DNA from: Arthrobacter ramosus
Lineage (GTDB): Bacteria; Actinomycetota; Actinomycetes; Actinomycetales; Micrococcaceae
Assembly (NCBI RefSeq): GCF_039535095.1
Contig: NZ_BAAAWN010000001.1
Coordinates: 4,340,001-4,404,000, forward strand
Direction of reading: 5' to 3'
Length of the DNA stretch: 64,000 nucleotides
The position numbers were made by a program, and so were the translations under genes. Under the pieces are notes generated by a model that had not been told where the DNA came from, ran no database searches, and saw only the letters and a program-made list of their open reading frames with translations. Below are positions 25,735 to 35,622 of this stretch, in pieces; positions within the stretch are counted from its first letter, which is position 1; every line of letters begins with the position of its first letter.

Positions 25735-25836
25735 CGAGCGTCCCGCCAAAACCCCATATAAGTGAGCGGGCGTCCCGCCAAAACCCCATATAAGTGAGCG
25801 GGGGTCCCGCCAAAACCCGATATAAGTGAGCGGGCG
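25735..25836. repeat. 32-bp-period repeat array, right remnant (array D)
   Basis: After a partial core CGAGCG at 25735, cores GTGAGCGGGCG (25762), GTGAGCGGGGG (25794) and GTGAGCGGGCG (25826) follow every 32 bp, joined by TCCCGCCAAAACCCCATATAA. Units are nearly identical to those of the left remnant at 20748. Within each unit GCGGGCGTCCCGC can fold into a small hairpin. No further gene lies in 25837-25948. Confidence 0.85.
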
Positions 25837-25948
25837 TCGGAGTCGCCCCGAACCCGCTCGACCCCCTCTCGCAAGGCGGCGCGGGCTAAGGCAAGCTTGG
25901 TCCAGGACCGGCTGCGCGGCGGGACACGGAACGGAGTGAGGAGAGCGC

Positions 25949-26314
25949 ATGGTGGGGCACTTTGACACGGTGGACGAGTACATCGCGTCGCAGCCAGACG
26001 AGGTGCAACCCATTCTTCAGGAGATCCGACGGCGGGCCCTGGCAGCCGTGCCCGGAGCCGAGGACCGGATCAGTTACGGCATCCCCACGATCACTCTCAA
26101 CGGCCACTACGTGGTGTACTTCGCGGCCTGGAAGCACCATATTTCCGTCTACCCAGTGCCCGACGCCGACGAGGACTTCGAGCGGGAAATCGCTCCTTTC
26201 CGGGCGGCCAAGGGCACGTTGAAATTCCCTCTGGGGAAGCCGATGCCTTACGAACTCATCGAAAAAGCGGCGACGCTGCTGGCTGAACGCGAGCGGGAAA
26301 GGGGCTGGTACTGA
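25949..26314 (+). CDS. DUF1801/YdhG-like protein (iron chaperone-like fold)
   Basis: 121 aa; ATG 25949 with GTGAGGAGAG upstream. Typical segments of the DUF1801 family: TVDEYIASQPDEVQPILQEI, the ISYGIPTITLNGHYVVYFAAWKHHI core, and KGTLKFPLGKPMPYELIEK near the C-terminus. The fold is frataxin/IscU-like in named relatives (Fra/YdhG), but iron binding is not established for this branch. Cytoplasmic; no operon partner apart from the next gene 31 bp downstream. Confidence 0.85.
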   Translation: MVGHFDTVDEYIASQPDEVQPILQEIRRRALAAVPGAEDRISYGIPTITLNGHYVVYFAAWKHHISVYPVPDADEDFEREIAPFRAAKGTLKFPLGKPMPYELIEKAATLLAERERERGWY

Positions 26315-26345
26315 CAATCGGGCTGCTCGGGGGTACGGTACAGCC

Positions 26346-26879
26346 ATGCGCCGCGATGAGCTTGAGCACGCCATCCGGGCCGCTACGGATATCATTCACG
26401 GCGACCGGGTGATCGTGATCGGCAGCCAGTCAATTCTGGGATCCTTCACGGAGGACCAGCTACCTGCGGCGATCACCATGTCGGATGCCGTCGACATAGC
26501 CCCTTTTTCCGACGACGACGCCGGCACGCTTGCGGACAGCCTCGACTCCGCCCTTGGTGAGTGGTCGCCCTTCCACAAGGAGTTCGGGTTCTATGTCCAG
26601 GCGGCCGAAAGGGAGACTGCGGTGCTCCCGGAGGACTGGGAGTACCGCCTCGTCGGTGTGCGCAATGAGCGGACCCGGAACAGCACCGGGCTTTGCCTGG
26701 ATCCCTACGATCTCTGCGCGGCGAAGCTCATTGCGGCACGCCCCAAGGACCATGCATTCGTTCTGGCACTCATTGAGTCATCCCTCATCGACCGCGTCCG
26801 GCTCGTGGACAGAATCCGGCTGATCGACCCATCCGAGCCCCGCCGGGATGCGGCTTTGTCCTGGACCATGTCCGTTTGA
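26346..26879 (+). CDS. DUF6036-like nucleotidyltransferase-fold protein
   Basis: 177 aa. The N-terminal region has the nucleotidyltransferase layout: VIVIGSQSILGSF (about 23-35, GS motif) followed by MSDAVDIAPF (about 48-57), where the two Asp could bind metal. LDPYDLCAAKLIAARPKDHAF (about 118-138) is typical of DUF6036 proteins, often encoded with antitoxin partners. No toxin or antitoxin partner is adjacent. Start ATG 26346; 17 bp before the DHFR-like gene, so the two may be co-transcribed. Confidence 0.7.
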   Translation: MRRDELEHAIRAATDIIHGDRVIVIGSQSILGSFTEDQLPAAITMSDAVDIAPFSDDDAGTLADSLDSALGEWSPFHKEFGFYVQAAERETAVLPEDWEYRLVGVRNERTRNSTGLCLDPYDLCAAKLIAARPKDHAFVLALIESSLIDRVRLVDRIRLIDPSEPRRDAALSWTMSV

Positions 26880-26896
26880 CGCGAAGGAGCAAGGTA

Positions 26897-27490
26897 ATGA
26901 CCAAGGTAGTGGCGTTCATGTCGATGTCCCTCGACGGATACGTGGCGGACCTCGCGGACGGCGTCGACAAGGTCTTCGACTGGTACTTCGCAGGCGATGT
27001 CGACGTCCCCACCTTCAACCCCGCCTTCACATTCCATGTTTCCCAAGCGAGCGCCGAATACCTGCGGACTTTGATGGGCGAGGTAGGGGCGATGCTCACC
27101 GGGCGACGCACGTCAGACCGCGCCGACGCTTGGGGGGGCCAGCACCCGTTCGGCGTGCCTGCGTACGTCGTGACTCATCAAATGCCCGAAGGGTGGCCCC
27201 GCTCCGACTCCGCGGTGCATTTCGTCACCGACGGGCTGGAAAGCGCTGTGGCGCAGGCAAAGGCAGCGGCCGGCAACAAGATCGTCGGCATGCACGGGCC
27301 AGACACCATTCGGCAGTGCCTCGACGCTGGCCTGCTCGACGAGATCCGCGTCGACCTGGTTCCGCTGCTGCTCGGATCCGGTATCCGGCTGTTCGATCGC
27401 GTTGAGAACGCGCCGGTCACTTTGGGCAACCCGACCGTCGTCGAGGGCGTGGGCGTCACTCACCTGAGCTATCCGGTCCTCAACTCGTAG
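26897..27490 (+). CDS. Dihydrofolate reductase family protein (RibD C-terminal-like)
   Basis: 197 aa from ATG 26897 with CGAAGGAGC upstream; the seven extra upstream codons are rejected. The opening VVAFMSMSLDGYVAD and later MLTGRRTSD, then AGNKIVGMHGPDTIRQCLDAGLLDEI and VPLLLGSGIRLF, are hallmarks of YyaP/YwjB-type DHFR-like reductases. They probably reduce a pterin- or pyrimidine-like substrate with NADPH; the natural substrate is unknown. Cytoplasmic, monomer or dimer. Confidence 0.9.
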   Translation: MTKVVAFMSMSLDGYVADLADGVDKVFDWYFAGDVDVPTFNPAFTFHVSQASAEYLRTLMGEVGAMLTGRRTSDRADAWGGQHPFGVPAYVVTHQMPEGWPRSDSAVHFVTDGLESAVAQAKAAAGNKIVGMHGPDTIRQCLDAGLLDEIRVDLVPLLLGSGIRLFDRVENAPVTLGNPTVVEGVGVTHLSYPVLNS

Positions 27491-27632
27491 CCCCTTGGCG
27501 ATGTCGGCGTCACGCTGGACAGGTTTTTGGGTCCGTATCATTAGCCAAGCCGCGGAATTCCGGGGTGGTTCAACCCACAGAAATCCAAAAAGTTGCGTGG
27601 CGTGGCGCGCCCACCAAGCCCCCGCGCAAAAA

Positions 27633-29117
27633 TTACCCCGAGTGCGCCTCCAGGAACGCGTACACCTCGGTCTCGTCGACGCCGGGGAAGGCACCTGGCG
27701 GCATGGCGGCCAGCAGGTGCGAGTGGGCGCGGGCGGACGGCCAGGCGTTGCCTGCCCAGGATGAAGCCAACGACGCCGGCGGCCGCTTGCAGCAGTTCGG
27801 GTCCGGACACGTCGAAGTAGCCCGCGCCGTCGTCTCCCTCCCGCGGAACCACTTCACGTGCTGGTACGGCACGCCGATACTCAGCGAAAACTCCCCCGCC
27901 GCCGAGCGCTCGGTTCGGGCCGTGCACCAATAGGTACCGGAGACGGTGTCGGTGTATTGGCTGTAGGCGCTGAACTTGTCCGGAACATCGAACACGGCCC
28001 GCGAAGTCCACGCCTTGCACGCCGGTTGGCCCTCGATGGCGCCGGTATGGTCCTGGGGGAAGGCCACGCCGTCGTTCTCGTAAGCCTTGTAGATGATGCC
28101 GCTCTGGTGGGTCTTCTGGAAGTGCGTCGTGATGCCCAGGTGCTTCGTGGCCAGGTTGGTGAAGCGGTGAGCCGCGGTTTCGTAAGAGACGGCAAAGGCG
28201 TCCCGGATATCCTCGACGGCGATCTCCTTGGCGGCCTTCGCCTTCTGGAGGAACTCCAGGGTGGCGTGTTCAGGCAGGAGGAGCGCCGCGGCGAAGTAGT
28301 TGGTGGCGACGCGCTGCGCTAGGAAATCGCCGTAGTTCTTGGGCGTCTCGTGGCCCAGGACGTAGTGGCCCAACGCCTGCAGGAGGACCGAACGGGGATC
28401 GTGGTCCTGCCGCTGGCTCTGCATGAGATAAATTCGGTGATTCTTAAGATCGGTCACCGAACGGGTGGAATGGGGCAGGTCGCCCACGTGGTGCAGCGTG
28501 AAACCGAGGTGATCCGCGATGTCCGCAATGACGTGCTGGCTCAGCGGGCCGGAGGTGTACCCGACGCCTTTGAGCACCTTCTGGGCTTCAGCCTCGTACT
28601 CCGGAAAATAGTTGCCGCGCTCACGCATCATGGCACGTAGTTCACCGTTCGCGCGGCGGGCCTCTTCCGGCGTCGCGATTTGCTCATTGAGCCTGCGCTC
28701 AAGCTCCTGCAGGAGACCTATTTGCGACTCCAGAACATCGAGCGGAAGCCGCGCGCTGACGCGGATTTTCGGTAAGTTCAGCGACTCGTAGAGGGGCCCT
28801 CGCTGGTACCGTTCCAGCTCGATTTCCAAGGCGGCGCGGCGGCTGGGCGGTTCTGCCCCGAGCAACTGGTCGATGCCGACATTCAGGGCCGCAGCGAGCT
28901 GCTTCAGCAACCCCAGTTTGGGCTCGCGCTTGCCGTTCTCAATGAGGCTCAGCTGGCTGGGGGCGGTCCCGACGGCGGCGCTCACGTCGTCGAGGGTCAG
29001 CCCGGCCTGCTTGCGCAGATACCGCACGCGGCGGCCGAGGCTGATGACGTCCAGTTCGGCGTCAGGGGCGGACGACGACGACGGCGGTACTTCGCGGTTC
29101 CAGCTCACAGGTGACAT
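27633..29117 (-). CDS. ramB: RamB-type acetate metabolism regulator (short-chain fatty acyl regulator)
   Basis: 494 aa from ATG 29117; a start nine codons further upstream (29144) is the alternative. N-terminal HTH_3 domain (LGRRVRYLRKQAGLTLDDV with APSQLSLIENGKREPK, about 26-66), an IrrE/ImmA-like middle region (YVLGHETPKN, about 257-266), and a Cys-rich C-terminal domain (ACKAWTSRAVFD, CPDPNCCKRPPA) typical of RamB. In Corynebacterium, RamB represses aceA and aceB. Here it is divergent from aceA with aceB next, which strongly supports the same regulon. It is convergent with the DHFR-like gene. Confidence 0.9.
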   Translation of the reverse strand: MSPVSWNREVPPSSSSAPDAELDVISLGRRVRYLRKQAGLTLDDVSAAVGTAPSQLSLIENGKREPKLGLLKQLAAALNVGIDQLLGAEPPSRRAALEIELERYQRGPLYESLNLPKIRVSARLPLDVLESQIGLLQELERRLNEQIATPEEARRANGELRAMMRERGNYFPEYEAEAQKVLKGVGYTSGPLSQHVIADIADHLGFTLHHVGDLPHSTRSVTDLKNHRIYLMQSQRQDHDPRSVLLQALGHYVLGHETPKNYGDFLAQRVATNYFAAALLLPEHATLEFLQKAKAAKEIAVEDIRDAFAVSYETAAHRFTNLATKHLGITTHFQKTHQSGIIYKAYENDGVAFPQDHTGAIEGQPACKAWTSRAVFDVPDKFSAYSQYTDTVSGTYWCTARTERSAAGEFSLSIGVPYQHVKWFRGRETTARATSTCPDPNCCKRPPASLASSWAGNAWPSARAHSHLLAAMPPGAFPGVDETEVYAFLEAHSG

Positions 29118-29299
29118 TTCTTGAGCATACGCGAAGAAGTGCATTTCTTTCCATGCTTTTTATCTAGCAAGTCCCTTGGAAGTACTGAAAAGTAAGAACT
29201 ACGGAAACCCCGGCCGACCGGAACTGCAAAGGCGCAGCGAAGATCGGCCGGGGCTACATACACAGCAACACGCCAAAGTAGCGTCAAAGGAGACAGACA

Positions 29300-30616
29300 A
29301 TGACCGCAGCATTTGAACCAGAGCAGCCCACCTCCGCTCAGCAGGCCGCCGCACTGGAGCTCGAATGGGCTGCCAACCCGCGTTGGGAAGGCGTCACCCG
29401 CGATTACTCCGCCACCGACGTCGTCCGCCTCCGCGGCCGCGTCTCCGAAGAACACACCCTGGCCAGGCGCGGCTCCGAGAAGCTGTGGAAGCAGCTCAGC
29501 GAGGAGCACAAGGAAGGCAAATACACCAACGCCCTCGGTGCGCTGACCGGCAACCAGGCCGTGCAGCAGGTCAAGGCCGGCCTGCGGGCCATCTACCTTT
29601 CCGGCTGGCAGGTCGCCGCCGACGCCAACAACTCCGGCCACACCTACCCGGACCAGTCGCTCTACCCGGCCAACTCGGTCCCCACCGTGGTCCGCCGCAT
29701 CAACAACGCCCTGCTCCGCGCCGACCAGATCGAATTCTCCGAAGGCATCCAGACCGTCGAGGACTGGCTTGTCCCGATCGTCGCCGACGCCGAAGCCGGT
29801 TTCGGCGGCCCGCTGAACGCCTACGAACTCATGAAATCCATGATCCAGGCCGGCGCCGCGGGCGTGCACTGGGAAGACCAGCTCGCCTCCGAAAAGAAAT
29901 GCGGCCACCTCGGCGGAAAGGTACTCATCCCCACCCAGCAGCACGTCCGGACCCTGAACGCCGCCCGTCTCGCGGCCGACGTCGCGGGCACCCCTTCGGT
30001 GATCATCGCCCGCACCGACGCCGAGGCAGCCACCCTGATCACCTCCGACGTCGACGAGCGCGACCAGGAATTCGTCACAGGCGAACGTACCCCGGAGGGC
30101 TTCTACAAGGTCCGCAACGGCATCGAACCCTGCATCGCCCGCGCCAAGGCCTACGCCCCGTATTCGGACCTCATCTGGATGGAAACGGGCACCCCGGACC
30201 TCGAGCTGGCCCGCAAGTTCGCCGAGTCCGTCAAGGCCGAGTTCCCGGACCAGATGCTCTCCTACAACTGCTCGCCGTCGTTCAACTGGCGCAAGCACCT
30301 GGACGACGCCACGATCGCCAAGTTCCAGCGTGAACTCGGTGCCATGGGCTTCACGTTCCAGTTCATCACCCTGGCCGGCTTCCACGCCCTGAACTACTCG
30401 ATGTTCGACCTCGCCCACGGCTACGCCCGTGAAGGCATGAGCGCCTACGTCGAACTCCAGGAAAAGGAATTCGCCTCCGAGTCCCGCGGCTACACCGCAA
30501 CCAAGCACCAGCGCGAAGTCGGCACCGGCTACTTCGACGACATCGCAACTGCGCTCAACCCGAACGCATCCACCCTGGCCCTGGTGGGATCCACCGAAGA
30601 AGGCCAGTTCCACTAG
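29300..30616 (+). CDS. aceA: Isocitrate lyase
   Basis: 438 aa, first enzyme of the glyoxylate shunt: isocitrate to glyoxylate plus succinate. The catalytic loop [10 protein letters not shown] is intact (about 198-207), as are [10 protein letters not shown] upstream and [12 protein letters not shown]. The ATG has AAAGGAGAC upstream. Divergent from ramB across 29118-29299, where RamB presumably binds; malate synthase follows after 438 bp. Needed for growth on acetate or fatty acids. Confidence 0.97.
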   Translation: MTAAFEPEQPTSAQQAAALELEWAANPRWEGVTRDYSATDVVRLRGRVSEEHTLARRGSEKLWKQLSEEHKEGKYTNALGALTGNQAVQQVKAGLRAIYLSGWQVAADANNSGHTYPDQSLYPANSVPTVVRRINNALLRADQIEFSEGIQTVEDWLVPIVADAEAGFGGPLNAYELMKSMIQAGAAGVHWEDQLASEKKCGHLGGKVLIPTQQHVRTLNAARLAADVAGTPSVIIARTDAEAATLITSDVDERDQEFVTGERTPEGFYKVRNGIEPCIARAKAYAPYSDLIWMETGTPDLELARKFAESVKAEFPDQMLSYNCSPSFNWRKHLDDATIAKFQRELGAMGFTFQFITLAGFHALNYSMFDLAHGYAREGMSAYVELQEKEFASESRGYTATKHQREVGTGYFDDIATALNPNASTLALVGSTEEGQFH

Positions 30617-30714
30617 CCCATTCCGACGGCGGCGGGCTCGGTTGCGAACCGTCCGGCCTGCGGACCGGCACCCGCGCAGCCAGCGGTTGGGGCCGAAAAA
30701 GGCAATCCTCCGCG

Positions 30715-30938
30715 TGCTATTCCCCATCCCCGTCCTATGGCCTCGCAAAGCTCGGCCGAGGACGGAGACAGGGCCCCTTTTACGCACGCTTCCGGATCAC
30801 CTTTCCCGGCCGTTCTGCGCTCGGCGACTGGCACACCAGGCCGGAGGAGCCGGTATCGCGGCAGCCTGCGTAAAAGGGGCCCTGCGTCCCGGTCCGTCCT
30901 CGCTCAGCGAGGTCGAAACCGGGACGTGGGGAATAGCA
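30715..30938. repeat. MITE-like inverted-repeat element between aceA and aceB
   Basis: The gene-free stretch 30617-31054 holds two inverted arms of about 70 bp: left 30715-30786 begins TGCTATTCCCCA and ends GGGCCCCTTTTACGCA; right 30867-30938 is its imperfect reverse complement, ending TGGGGAATAGCA. The inner 16 bp (30771-30786 and 30867-30882) are perfect; a CGAGGACGGA block is also conserved in both arms. About 80 bp of unrelated sequence lies between. There is no open frame of note. It could be a small non-autonomous transposon or a long RNA hairpin that separates aceA from aceB expression. Confidence 0.65.
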
Positions 30939-31054
30939 GGCAGAGCGGTGCCGGTCCGAAGGGCCGGACGCAACCACCGCAGGCACCAAACCAAAGCCAC
31001 GCACCGAACCCAGCACCCGCCGTCGAACATTTGCTTCTCTGAGGAGAGATTGAG

Positions 31055-32707
31055 ATGAACAGCTTCACTGACAGTTACACGATCAACGGCATCACGCTGA
31101 CCGCCCAGCCCATCCACCGGCAGAACGAGGTTCTTACCCCGGATGCCCTCGAGTTCGTGGCAACCCTGCACCGCGCCACGGCGGAGCGCCGCCAGGAGCT
31201 GATGCAGGCGCGGCACACCCGCCGCGGCCAGATCGCCAGCGGACAGGATCCGCGGTTCCTTCCGGAGACAGCAGAAATCCGCAACGATCCGAACTGGCGC
31301 GTCGCTCCCCCGGCACCCGGCTTGGAAGATCGCCGCGTGGAAATCACCGGACCGGTTGACCGGAAGATGACGATCAACGCGCTCAACTCCGGCGCCAAGG
31401 TGTGGCTGGCCGACATGGAAGACTCTTCCACCCCCACGTGGCGCAACGTCATCCAGGGCCAGCTGAACCTCACCGATGCCCTGGAACGCCGGATCGACTT
31501 CACCTCCCCGGAGGGCAAGGAGTACAAGCTCCGTGCCGCCGAGGATCTGCCGACCATCGTGGTCCGGCCCCGCGGCTGGCACCTGCCGGAGAAGCACATG
31601 CTCATCGACGGGAAGCCCGTTGCCGGCGGCGTGGTTGACTTCGGCTTGTTCTTCTTCCACAACGCACGCCGCCTGCTCGCACAGGGCAAGGGCCCGTACT
31701 TCTACCTGCCCAAGATCGAGAGCCGCCTGGAGGCCCGCCTCTGGAACGACATCTTCATCCTGGCCCAGGACCTGCTCGGCATCCCGCAGGGCACCATCCG
31801 CGCCACGGTGCTGATCGAGACCATCACCGCGGCGTTCGAGATGGAGGAGATCCTGTACGAGCTGCGCGATCACGCCTCGGGCCTGAACGCCGGCCGCTGG
31901 GACTACATCTTCTCCGTGATCAAGAACTTCCGCACCCGCGGCCCCCGCTTCGTGTTGCCGGACCGCGCCCAGGTCTCCATGACCCAGCCGTTCATGCGCT
32001 CCTACACCGAGCAGCTGGTCCGGGCCTGCCACCGCCGCGGCGCCATGGCGATCGGCGGCATGGCCGCTGCCGTTCCCAACCGCAAGGACGAGGCCGCCAA
32101 CACGGCAGCGTTCGAGAAGGTCCGCGCGGACAAGACCCGCGAGGCCGGCGACGGCTTCGACGGTTCCTGGGTCGCGCACCCGGACCTGGTTCCGGTGTGC
32201 CGCGAAGTGTTCGACGGCGTACTCGGCGACCGTCCGAACCAACTGGACCGCTCGCGCGAGGATGTCACCCCGGACGACCGTGCCCTGATCGACATCGCCT
32301 CCACCGAGGGCACCATCACCGAGACCGGCATCCGGAACAACATCGAGGTCGGCATCCGCTACATCGAGTCCTGGCTGCGCGGCAACGGCGCCGTCGCCAT
32401 CCACAACCTGATGGAGGACGCGGCAACGGCGGAGATCTCCCGTTCACAGCTGTGGCAGTGGATCTACTCCCACGCCATCACCGACACCGGCGAGCTCATC
32501 AGCCGCGAATGGGTCACCGAGCTGCTGGACGAAGAGTTCGCACGCCTGGAACGCTTCGACGACGACCGCTTCAACGATGCCCGCAGCATCTTCGAGGAAG
32601 TCACCCTCGCCGAGGAGTTCCCCACCTTCCTGACCATCCCGGCCTACGCCCGCTACCTCACCGAAGCCCGCGAGGAAGCCACCAAGGAAGAACTCGTAGC
32701 CGCTTAG
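31055..32707 (+). CDS. aceB: Malate synthase A
   Basis: 550 aa, the length of the A form. It condenses glyoxylate with acetyl-CoA to malate, the second glyoxylate-shunt step. Signatures: [16 protein letters not shown] (about 112-127), [14 protein letters not shown] (catalytic Arg region), [13 protein letters not shown] and [19 protein letters not shown] (metal-binding Glu), [10 protein letters not shown] (metal Asp). ATG 31055 has GAGGAGAG upstream. Own promoter likely, given the 438-bp gap with the inverted-repeat element after aceA. Confidence 0.97.
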   Translation: MNSFTDSYTINGITLTAQPIHRQNEVLTPDALEFVATLHRATAERRQELMQARHTRRGQIASGQDPRFLPETAEIRNDPNWRVAPPAPGLEDRRVEITGPVDRKMTINALNSGAKVWLADMEDSSTPTWRNVIQGQLNLTDALERRIDFTSPEGKEYKLRAAEDLPTIVVRPRGWHLPEKHMLIDGKPVAGGVVDFGLFFFHNARRLLAQGKGPYFYLPKIESRLEARLWNDIFILAQDLLGIPQGTIRATVLIETITAAFEMEEILYELRDHASGLNAGRWDYIFSVIKNFRTRGPRFVLPDRAQVSMTQPFMRSYTEQLVRACHRRGAMAIGGMAAAVPNRKDEAANTAAFEKVRADKTREAGDGFDGSWVAHPDLVPVCREVFDGVLGDRPNQLDRSREDVTPDDRALIDIASTEGTITETGIRNNIEVGIRYIESWLRGNGAVAIHNLMEDAATAEISRSQLWQWIYSHAITDTGELISREWVTELLDEEFARLERFDDDRFNDARSIFEEVTLAEEFPTFLTIPAYARYLTEAREEATKEELVAA

Positions 32708-32776
32708 TCCCACCGGCTCCCGAACCTCGCTCCGCTCGGCTCGGGTCCCTCGCCGGCGTGGGCCCACCCACCGGCT

Positions 32777-32843
32777 CGTCGCTGGGCTGCCTGCACTCTT
32801 CGCAACAAGTGACCCCGATGGCCGGGGAGGCAGCCCAGCGACG
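32777..32843 (+). terminator. Hairpin downstream of malate synthase
   Basis: A perfect 16-bp inverted repeat (32777-32792 CGTCGCTGGGCTGCCT and 32828-32843) with a 35-base loop, 70 bp after the aceB stop. A terminator is likely although no T-run follows. Confidence 0.5.
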
Positions 32844-32854
32844 GATCCCCTCCC

Positions 32855-32924
32855 CACCCAACTGACTCGCAGTTGTTGTCGTTTTGAAGCCTCGTAACGA
32901 CAACAACTGCGAGTCAGTTGGGTG
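32855..32924. repeat. Perfect 29-bp palindromic repeat between convergent genes
   Basis: Arms 32855-32883 and 32896-32924 are perfectly complementary (29 bp) around a 12-base loop. It lies between aceB and the convergent transporter gene and could act as a terminator for both. Such length and perfection suggest a dispersed repeat element rather than an ordinary terminator. Confidence 0.7.
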
Positions 32925-32945
32925 TACGACGACGGCGGCGCGCAC

Positions 32946-34151
32946 CTAGCGTTGCCGCGCCACCCAGCGCACCGAGAGGGTGGTGCAGACGCAGAACGCG
33001 GCGACCGAGCCAAGGATCACCAGAAGCGGCACGGTCCAGCCGCCGGAGATGCTGTGCACGTAGCCAATGATGGTGGGAGCCAGGGCCGCGAAGCAGTAAC
33101 CCACCCCTTGCACGACGGCGGACATCTTGCCCGCAGAGGCTTGGTCGCGGGCGAACTTGATGATGGCGATGAAGATGACCGTGATGCCGCCACCCTGCGC
33201 CACTCCACCGAGGGACGACCACAGCCACCACCAGCCCGGGGCCAGCAACAGACCCAGGGGCACAGTGAGCCACAAGGCACCCAAGGTGGCCGCAACCGCC
33301 GTCGTACTGGCGAAACGGGCGAGAAGCGGCACCCCGAGGCCACCCACAATCGCGAAAATCTGGAAGAGCGACGATCCCGCGCCGGCTTGCGCTGTGCCCA
33401 TGCCAAGCTCATCGGCCAGGAAGCTTGGGAGCCACGCCGTCACGCCGTAGTACGAAAACGCCTGGCCGGCGAAGCCGAGGGTCAGGCCAACGGTCAGCCA
33501 GCCAACACCGGAAGCCTTGCCGCCCCGCGACCCCTCGACGGCCGGAACCGCTGCCGGAACGAACGCGCTGCGGGCGCCGACGGTAGGAATCCAGAACAGG
33601 ATGGCCGCCAGGGCCAGAAGGGCACTTGCCGCGAGGGCAAGCCGCCAGCCCACGAGTTCGGCGAGCGGGGCAGTGGCCACCGAAGTCAGGAAGGACCCGA
33701 TATTCAGCGCCGCCGTGTACACACCCATCGCGGTTGCCTGGCGTCGCGGCGCGAAGTCCCGGCGGATGATGAGCGGCACTGCGATGTTGCCGATAGTGAT
33801 GGCGAGGCCGATGAGGACGGTGCCCACCATGACCGGAACACCGCCGCCGCTGGAGCGGATCACGACGCCGGCCAGCACACCCACAAGCGTGAGCATCACC
33901 GCGAATTCGGCGCCGAACCTGCGTCCAGCCATTGAGGCCAGCGGCGCGGCGAGGGAGAAGCAGAGCACGGGAATGCCCGTCAGCAGCCCGAGTTCCACGG
34001 GCGAGAATCCAAGATCCCGTTTCAGGGAATCCACCACTGGCGCCACCGCGACGAAGGGTCCCCGCATGTTGAGGGCGATGAGGCCGATGCACGCGAGGAT
34101 CAGCCAGCCGCGTGGGACCTTGGCGAGGAATTGGCCGGTCATGTGGCGCAC
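32946..34151 (-). CDS. MFS transporter, CynX/NimT (cyanate-permease-like) type
   Basis: 401 aa with twelve predicted membrane segments. The TM1-2 region, LIALNMRGPFVAVAPVVDSLKRDLGFS, is the typical opening of CynX/NimT transporters (named for cyanate and 2-nitroimidazole). AGRRFGAEFAV in the first loop and RRDFAPRRQATAMGVY at mid-protein support MFS. GTG 34151 is the longest start; ATG 34142 three codons later is equally good. It lies 74 bp downstream of the ROK regulator gene on the same strand. Substrate unknown. Confidence 0.85.
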   Translation of the reverse strand: MRHMTGQFLAKVPRGWLILACIGLIALNMRGPFVAVAPVVDSLKRDLGFSPVELGLLTGIPVLCFSLAAPLASMAGRRFGAEFAVMLTLVGVLAGVVIRSSGGGVPVMVGTVLIGLAITIGNIAVPLIIRRDFAPRRQATAMGVYTAALNIGSFLTSVATAPLAELVGWRLALAASALLALAAILFWIPTVGARSAFVPAAVPAVEGSRGGKASGVGWLTVGLTLGFAGQAFSYYGVTAWLPSFLADELGMGTAQAGAGSSLFQIFAIVGGLGVPLLARFASTTAVAATLGALWLTVPLGLLLAPGWWWLWSSLGGVAQGGGITVIFIAIIKFARDQASAGKMSAVVQGVGYCFAALAPTIIGYVHSISGGWTVPLLVILGSVAAFCVCTTLSVRWVARQR

Positions 34152-34225
34152 TGAAGGGCGGGGAAAGTAGGCATCACCTTCATTGCTATCACGGCATGCC
34201 GCGCCGGAACGCCAAAAGTCCCCCG

Positions 34226-35446
34226 TCAGCCCGTTGCTTGGAGCGTGGCTTCAATCACGGCCGGAGACAAAACGTGCTGGGTGACCATCTGGCTCGCGCC
34301 GAGGATCGCGGCCTGGTCGCCCGCCATCGAGATGCCGATGCGCAGGTGCGAGGTGGCCAACGGAAGGGAGCGCCGGTAGACAACTTCGCGGATTCCGGCC
34401 ACGAGGTGCTCGCCGGCCTCCCCCACGCTGCCGCCGATGACGATCATCGAAGGGTTAAGCAGATTCACTACCGTTGCCAGGACGTCGCCGACGTCGCGTC
34501 CGGCCTGCCTAAGCGCCTGGATGGCCTGGAGGTTTCCCTCGGCTACGAGTCGCAGCACGTCGCCGCCGTTGGTAGCCGCCAGGCCTTGGGCTTGCAGCTG
34601 GCGCGCGATGGCGGGTCCGGAGGCGAGTGCTTCAAGGCAGCCATAGTTCCCGCAACGGCACAGGACGTCGTCGCCGCGGGGAACCCGGACATGGCCGAGG
34701 TCCCCGGCCGTGCCGTTGGCGCCGCGCTGCAGCTCACCGCTGCTGATGATGCCGGCGCCTATGCCCGTGGCGATTTTGATGAAGAGCAGATTGTCGTGGT
34801 CCGGCCAATACGCTGTGCGTTCGCCCAGGGCCATGATGTTGACGTCGTTGTCCACCAGGACCGGAACCGGCAGCGAGCGCTGCATGTAACGGACCACGTC
34901 GAATCCGTCCCAGCCGGGCATGATCGGCGGCTTGACGGGCCTGCCGGTGTCGTGTTCCACGGGGCCGGGCAGTCCGATGCCGATCCCGGCAAGGTCCTCA
35001 AGGTTGCGGCCGGCTTCGGCGAGGAGTTCCCGCCCTGCCGCCACCACCCTGCCGAGCACCACATCGGGACCGTCAGCGACTTCCTGCGCGAGGCGGCGCT
35101 CGGCCAGGACTGTTCCACCGAGATCGGTGACCGCGACGATCACGTGCGTCGCTCCGACGTCGACCGCCAAGACAACGCGGGCCGCAGGGTTGAAGGCAAA
35201 GCGCGACGGCGGCCTGCCGCCACTGGAGCTTGCCTCACCGGCAGGGCCCACTAGTCCGGAGTTCATGAGGGCGTCGATGCGCGACGCGACCGTGGAGCGG
35301 GCCAGCCCGGTGGTGAGGGCGAGTTCGGCCCGGGTTCGTGCCTGGCCGTCGCGAAGCAGCTGAAACAGATCTCCCGCACGCGAAAGGCTTCCGGCGTCCT
35401 GTACGGAGCCGTCCTTGCCGGGCTCTTTTCCGGGTGCTGAGGTCAT
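34226..35446 (-). CDS. ROK family transcriptional regulator
   Basis: 406 aa. An N-terminal winged helix (RTRAELALTTGLARSTVASRIDAL, about 38-61) is fused to a ROK sugar-binding domain with the ATP-loop-like AVDVGATHVIVAV (about 93-105), EHDTGRPVKP, VLVDNDVNIMALGE, and the zinc motif CRCGNYGCLEAL (about 252-263). Members of this plan (NagC/XylR type) repress sugar operons and release DNA on binding a sugar. It is divergent from the large sugar-catabolic operon starting at 35623 and is its likely regulator. Confidence 0.9.
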   Translation of the reverse strand: MTSAPGKEPGKDGSVQDAGSLSRAGDLFQLLRDGQARTRAELALTTGLARSTVASRIDALMNSGLVGPAGEASSSGGRPPSRFAFNPAARVVLAVDVGATHVIVAVTDLGGTVLAERRLAQEVADGPDVVLGRVVAAGRELLAEAGRNLEDLAGIGIGLPGPVEHDTGRPVKPPIMPGWDGFDVVRYMQRSLPVPVLVDNDVNIMALGERTAYWPDHDNLLFIKIATGIGAGIISSGELQRGANGTAGDLGHVRVPRGDDVLCRCGNYGCLEALASGPAIARQLQAQGLAATNGGDVLRLVAEGNLQAIQALRQAGRDVGDVLATVVNLLNPSMIVIGGSVGEAGEHLVAGIREVVYRRSLPLATSHLRIGISMAGDQAAILGASQMVTQHVLSPAVIEATLQATG

Positions 35447-35509
35447 GCATCAGTGATAGCACGATTGCTTATGCGTGTCACGCAGCAAAAGATTGTCGAC
35501 TGATTTTCA

Positions 35510-35535
35510 ACTTTTGCTTGCTCATCGTCAAAAGT
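35510..35535. promoter_or_regulatory. Candidate ROK operator in the divergent promoter region
   Basis: Inverted half-sites ACTTTTG (35510-35516) and CAAAAGT (35529-35535), 12 bp apart, lie in the AT-richer part of the gap between the ROK gene and the oxidoreductase operon. A-tract half-sites are usual for ROK regulators. Not tested beyond position and symmetry. Confidence 0.45.
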
Positions 35536-35622
35536 CGTCGTAGGTTGTTTGTGAGAAGGGTCACGTAGCCCGCAAAGCCACGCTGACACTCAGAGACTCC
35601 GTTTACGAAGAGGTAACTGATC

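Noticed and set aside
29118..29299. A defined RamB operator in the aceA promoter
   Set aside because: RamB sites described in Corynebacterium contain a TTTGCAAA-like core; only a weak partial match (AACTGCAAAG near 29221) was seen, not enough to annotate.
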